Assembly (NCBI GenBank): GCA_023390055.1
Contig: JAEWDP010000164.1
Span: 1 to 9,289, forward strand
DNA: 9,289 nucleotides
From: Pseudomonadota bacterium
GTDB taxonomy: Bacteria > Pseudomonadota > Alphaproteobacteria > Rhizobiales > Rhizobiaceae
Direction: 5' to 3'
The translations under genes and the position numbers were made by a program. The notes under the pieces are model-generated. The model saw nothing but the letters and a program-made list of their open reading frames with translations. It did not search any database and was not told the origin of the DNA. Positions 6,757 through 9,289 of this stretch are shown piece by piece (position 1 is the first letter of the stretch; each line of letters opens with the position of its first letter).

Positions 6757-7706
6757 CGCAGGTCGCAAAGTTTCTCCCAAAAGACCGGATTAATACAATG
6801 GCATATTCCCAGTCTATCTACGAAATCCATGATGATCGATTCAGGCAACTGATCGTCTTAACGTCACCCCTTGAAGAATATTACTCTGGTTGTCGATGGG
6901 CAGAGGGCCCGGTCTGGCTTGCCGACACTCATTGCCTGATCTTTAGCGACATCCCGAATGAACGCATGCTTCGATGGGTTCCTGGAGGTGGCGTATCGGT
7001 TTTTCGCTCACCGTCCAACTTTGTCAATGGCAACACGCGTGATCGACAGGGGCGATTGATCTCGTGTGAACACGGTGGTCGTCGACTCGTGCGAACGGAG
7101 CTTGATGGTTCATTGACGATCCTGGCGGACAGCTTTGAGGGAAAGCCACTCAATTCGCCAAACGATGTCATCGTACGCTCCGATAACAGCGTCTGGTTTA
7201 CGGATCCTACCTACGGCATCATGTCTGATTATGAGGGCTATAAAGCGGAGCCTGAGCAGCCCACTCGAAATGTTTATCGCCTTGATCCTGAGACAGGCGA
7301 AATCGAGGCTGTGGCGACTGATTTTGGACAACCAAACGGATTGGCGTTCTCACCCGATGAGCGCACGCTCTATATTGCCGATTCTTCATCTAGTCATGAT
7401 GTAAACGCGCCCCGGCATATACGAGCATTTGATGTTGTCAATGAACGGAACTTGTCGAATGGACGGGAGTTCTGCCAAATCGACTGCGGCTTGCCGGATG
7501 GCTTTCGTGTAGACGTCCATGGAAACGTCTGGACCAGTGCAGGAGATGGCGTTCATTGCTTTTCGCCAGAGGGGATCCTGCTTGGGAAGATTTTGGTGCC
7601 CCAAGTCGTTGCTAATGTTGCTTTTGGAGGGCCGCGTCGAAACTGCCTTTTCATTACAGCTAGTCGGAGCCTCTATGCTGTCTATCTTGCCGTCAATGGT
7701 ATTTAA
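6753..7706 (+). CDS. SMP-30/gluconolactonase family sugar lactonase
   Basis: This is a probable cytoplasmic metal-dependent lactonase with a six-bladed beta-propeller fold, 317 residues from the GTG start. Expected divalent-metal ligands are present: E51 in CRWAEGPVW, N195 in QPNGLAFSPDE and D249 in LPDGFRVDV. Other family hallmarks are FSDIPNERMLRW, NTRDRQGRLISCEHGGRR, NSPNDVIV (134-141), WFTDPTYGI and GVHCFSPEG. No signal peptide is seen. The GTG start overlaps the permease stop and has AGAAGG seven bases upstream. ATG 6798 would give a 302-residue protein that starts nearer the conserved SIYEIHDDRF segment but has a weak ribosome site, so either is possible. In the operon it would hydrolyse a lactone made by oxidising the imported sugar or a derivative; the dehydrogenase is not here. 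The family is certain, the exact lactone is not. Confidence 0.92.
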   Translation: MTQVAKFLPKDRINTMAYSQSIYEIHDDRFRQLIVLTSPLEEYYSGCRWAEGPVWLADTHCLIFSDIPNERMLRWVPGGGVSVFRSPSNFVNGNTRDRQGRLISCEHGGRRLVRTELDGSLTILADSFEGKPLNSPNDVIVRSDNSVWFTDPTYGIMSDYEGYKAEPEQPTRNVYRLDPETGEIEAVATDFGQPNGLAFSPDERTLYIADSSSSHDVNAPRHIRAFDVVNERNLSNGREFCQIDCGLPDGFRVDVHGNVWTSAGDGVHCFSPEGILLGKILVPQVVANVAFGGPRRNCLFITASRSLYAVYLAVNGI

Positions 7707-7753
7707 CGTGCTTTCGTCTCCCAACTCGTAAGGCAAAGTGATACTTCCCACGC

Positions 7754-7915
7754 CTAACGTCGGCGCTTCTTACTCTTTCTCTGACTGCGACGCGGACTGC
7801 TCGCCGATTTACGCCGCCTGCGTGGGTATTGCCGGGGCGCCCAGATCCTGGCCTTCAGCGTGATGCTGTTGTTGCGCGTGCCGCAGTACGAGCAGAGCTT
7901 GGTGCCGAGGGCCAT
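7754..7915 (-). CDS. Possible tiny Arg/Lys-rich protein with a Cys-x2-Cys motif (unrecognised)
   Basis: I do not recognise this ORF. From ATG it encodes 53 residues: an N-terminal part with KLCSYCGTRNN (a single Cys-x2-Cys knuckle), then ITLKARIWAP, then an extremely basic tail dominated by Arg, Lys and Ser and ending KKRRR. The first 27 codons after ATG end in G or C throughout, which is coding-like. However, the overlapping plus frame shares those third positions, so this is weak evidence. The frame stays open upstream beyond the ATG for about 30 codons (reading DGIQIDPGRKASHLHRS just before it), so it may be the tail of a decayed longer gene. No ribosome site precedes the ATG. It could be a small nucleic-acid-binding protein, a gene remnant or chance. 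Confidence 0.25.
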   Translation of the reverse strand: MALGTKLCSYCGTRNNSITLKARIWAPRQYPRRRRKSASSPRRSQRKSKKRRR

Positions 7916-8025
7916 GGATCGATGCAAATGTGAGGCTTTCCGACCCGGGTCGATTTGTATGCCATCGTGCGGTCTAACGCGCCTCAGTCGGAGCTTGAGA
8001 ACAGGAGTTCTCGGTCCTGGTCACC

Positions 8026-8056
8026 TTGGCAGTGAAAGCAAACATGAACCTATCGT
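8026..8056 (+). promoter_or_regulatory. Tentative promoter for the GGDEF-EAL gene
   Basis: TTGGCA (8026-8031, five of six to the -35 consensus) and TATCGT (8051-8056, four of six to the -10 consensus) are 19 bases apart, which is longer than ideal. They lie 45 bases before the start codon. This is suggestive only. Confidence 0.2.
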
Positions 8057-8100
8057 TTAGCTATTCCTGCTAGAGTTGCATCGGGCAGGAGTATCGAGGA

Positions 8101-9289
8101 ATGCGGGATTTTCTGAAAAGCCGGGCCGGACGTCAGTTTGTCGTAGCCTGCTGTTGTGCGGTTATCCTCTGGTGCACTGCCTTCAGCTTCAAAGAAGAGA
8201 TATTCCGCTTTCTGGCGGCCCTCGGCGCAGAGAAAGCGGCACTCGTTCTTATTACGGCAAATGTGGCCGGGTTGGTGAGCTTTGTGTATTCAATCCTGCG
8301 TATCCTTGGCTTACGAGACGAAATGGTCCGCCGGCGCCAGGCTGAACAGCGGGCAGACTATATCGCAACCCATGATTTTTTAACCAGGCTCCCCAATCGA
8401 TATGCCTTCGACAGGCATCAGATCTCCCGAGATCGCATGAATGACGAGGAAGAAGATCGTGAGGCGTCGGCGACTGTTTACTCGATCGATCTCGATGGAT
8501 TCAAGAAGATCAACGATTTGATGGGGCACCAATGTGGAGACCTACTCCTAAAGGAAGTATCCCGAAGGATCTGTGCCTTGGCCGAGCCGAAATGTGTTTT
8601 CCGGTTTGGTGGAGATGAATTCATTGCTATTGGCCCCAATCTTTCCAAGGAGAAAGAAGAACGTTTTGCGCAATTGCTGATCCAGTCAATCACACGCCCC
8701 GTCCACCTCGGAAGCATGACCGCCGAGGTTGGAGCAAGTGTAGGCTATGCTCGTTTGCCAGAACACGGCTTGACGCTTGGGGAAGTCTCGCACGCATCAG
8801 ATATCGCTCTTTACGAGGCGAAGAGCCGTGGGCCCAATAATCATGTTCTGTTCCAGCCGGAGATGCAGGCTAAAGCAAGCCGTCGTGCCAAGCTTGAGGG
8901 CGAACTTCGCCGCGCGATCGACCAGGAATTGATAGTTCCGTTCTATCAGCCTCTTGTCGATCTGCGAACCGGTGACATATGTGGTTTTGAGGCACTGGCG
9001 AGGTGGCAGGATGAGGACGGCGTATCTATACAGCCCGGCGTATTCATTCCAGTTGCCGAAGAAACGGGACTAATCACACGCCTTTTTCAAAAACTTCTCA
9101 CTCGCGCGTGCGAAGACGCAAAGGGCTGGCAAGATGATATCATCTTGTCCTTCAATGTGTCGCCGGTGCAGATGGAGGATCGCATGCTGCACGCGCGAAT
9201 ACTCGAGATCCTTTCGAAGACCGGATTTCCGGCTCAGCGTCTCGAGATTGAAATCACTGAGAACGCATTGATACAGGTTCCTGAATACG
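8101..9289 (+). CDS. Membrane-anchored GGDEF-EAL cyclic-di-GMP protein (3' end beyond the window)
   Basis: The reading frame is open for 396 codons to the window edge, so the C-terminus is missing. Two hydrophobic segments (about 12-29 and 46-69) anchor it in the inner membrane with a short loop and no recognisable sensor domain. A charged helical linker leads to a GGDEF domain (about 88-250) with DFLTRLPNR, SIDLDGFKKIND and an intact GGDEF (170-174). The product-inhibition site RxxD is absent: the equivalent residues are AEPK (161-164). The EAL domain begins near 266, with YQPLVDL, an intact EALAR (E297), N352 in FNVSP, and E384/E387 in EIEITE. All active-site residues visible so far are present, so synthesis and hydrolysis of c-di-GMP are both possible. 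The later EAL motifs lie outside. ATG 8101 has AGGAG nine bases upstream. The gene is separated from the sugar operon by about 390 bases and is probably independent. Confidence 0.93.
   Translation, partial: MRDFLKSRAGRQFVVACCCAVILWCTAFSFKEEIFRFLAALGAEKAALVLITANVAGLVSFVYSILRILGLRDEMVRRRQAEQRADYIATHDFLTRLPNRYAFDRHQISRDRMNDEEEDREASATVYSIDLDGFKKINDLMGHQCGDLLLKEVSRRICALAEPKCVFRFGGDEFIAIGPNLSKEKEERFAQLLIQSITRPVHLGSMTAEVGASVGYARLPEHGLTLGEVSHASDIALYEAKSRGPNNHVLFQPEMQAKASRRAKLEGELRRAIDQELIVPFYQPLVDLRTGDICGFEALARWQDEDGVSIQPGVFIPVAEETGLITRLFQKLLTRACEDAKGWQDDIILSFNVSPVQMEDRMLHARILEILSKTGFPAQRLEIEITENALIQVPEY

Larger units (their letters stand above)
7707..8100. other. Gene-poor gap between the lactonase and the GGDEF-EAL gene
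   Basis: No confident gene lies in these 394 bases. There is no clear terminator after the lactonase stop. From about 7795 to 7917 the DNA is noticeably richer in GC than either flank, and both a plus frame (ORF 7860-8060) and a minus frame (7754-7915) look partly coding because they share third-codon positions. A short inverted repeat GAGAAC-AGGA-GTTCTC lies at 7997-8012. The final 75 bases hold the leader and ribosome site (AGGAG, 8087-8091) of the next gene. No insertion-sequence ends or tRNA were seen. Confidence 0.5.

Noticed and set aside
7997..8012. GAGAAC-AGGA-GTTCTC repeat as a terminator or IS end
   Set aside because: Arms are only six bases, no T-run follows, there is no partner repeat and no transposase; it is kept only as a noted repeat in the gap.
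7860..8060. Plus-strand 66-residue ORF in the gap
   Set aside because: No recognisable motif and no good ribosome site. Its high third-position GC is shared with the minus frame, so it is not independent evidence.

Overview
The window looks like alphaproteobacterial chromosome or megaplasmid DNA, most likely Rhizobiales/Hyphomicrobiales (Rhizobium, Agrobacterium or Brucella/Ochrobactrum type). This is inferred from moderate-to-high GC, densely coupled operons, a CUT2-type sugar ABC operon with an SMP-30 lactonase, and the style of the GGDEF-EAL protein. The genus cannot be fixed from the sequence alone.

Layout. (1) Positions 75-2038, minus strand: a two-gene two-component system, a soluble GAF-domain HisKA_3-type histidine kinase followed by a NarL/LuxR-type response regulator. 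(2) Positions 2039-2296: a divergent control region with several small dyads. (3) Positions 2297-7706, plus strand: a five-gene operon encoding a periplasmic sugar-type binding protein, a double-domain (RbsA-like) ATPase, two RbsC-like permeases and an SMP-30/gluconolactonase-family hydrolase. The last four genes are joined by 4-base stop/start overlaps. A perfect 9-bp hairpin separates the binding-protein gene from the rest. (4) Positions 7707-8100: a gap with no confident gene. It contains a short GC-rich block with a possible tiny Arg/Lys-rich, Cys-x2-Cys ORF on the minus strand. (5) Position 8101 to the window edge, plus strand: a membrane-anchored GGDEF-EAL protein, cut off inside the EAL domain.

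How the genes may work together. The transporter would bring a monosaccharide, polyol or sugar-acid-like solute into the cytoplasm, and the lactonase would open a lactone formed from it. The dehydrogenase that would make that lactone is not in the window. No LacI, GntR, DeoR or ROK repressor is present, although such regulators are the usual partners of CUT2 operons. The divergent kinase/regulator pair is therefore the best candidate for control, probably sensing a cytoplasmic signal because the kinase has no membrane segment. The GGDEF-EAL gene looks independent. No RNA gene, CRISPR array, insertion sequence or phage gene was found.
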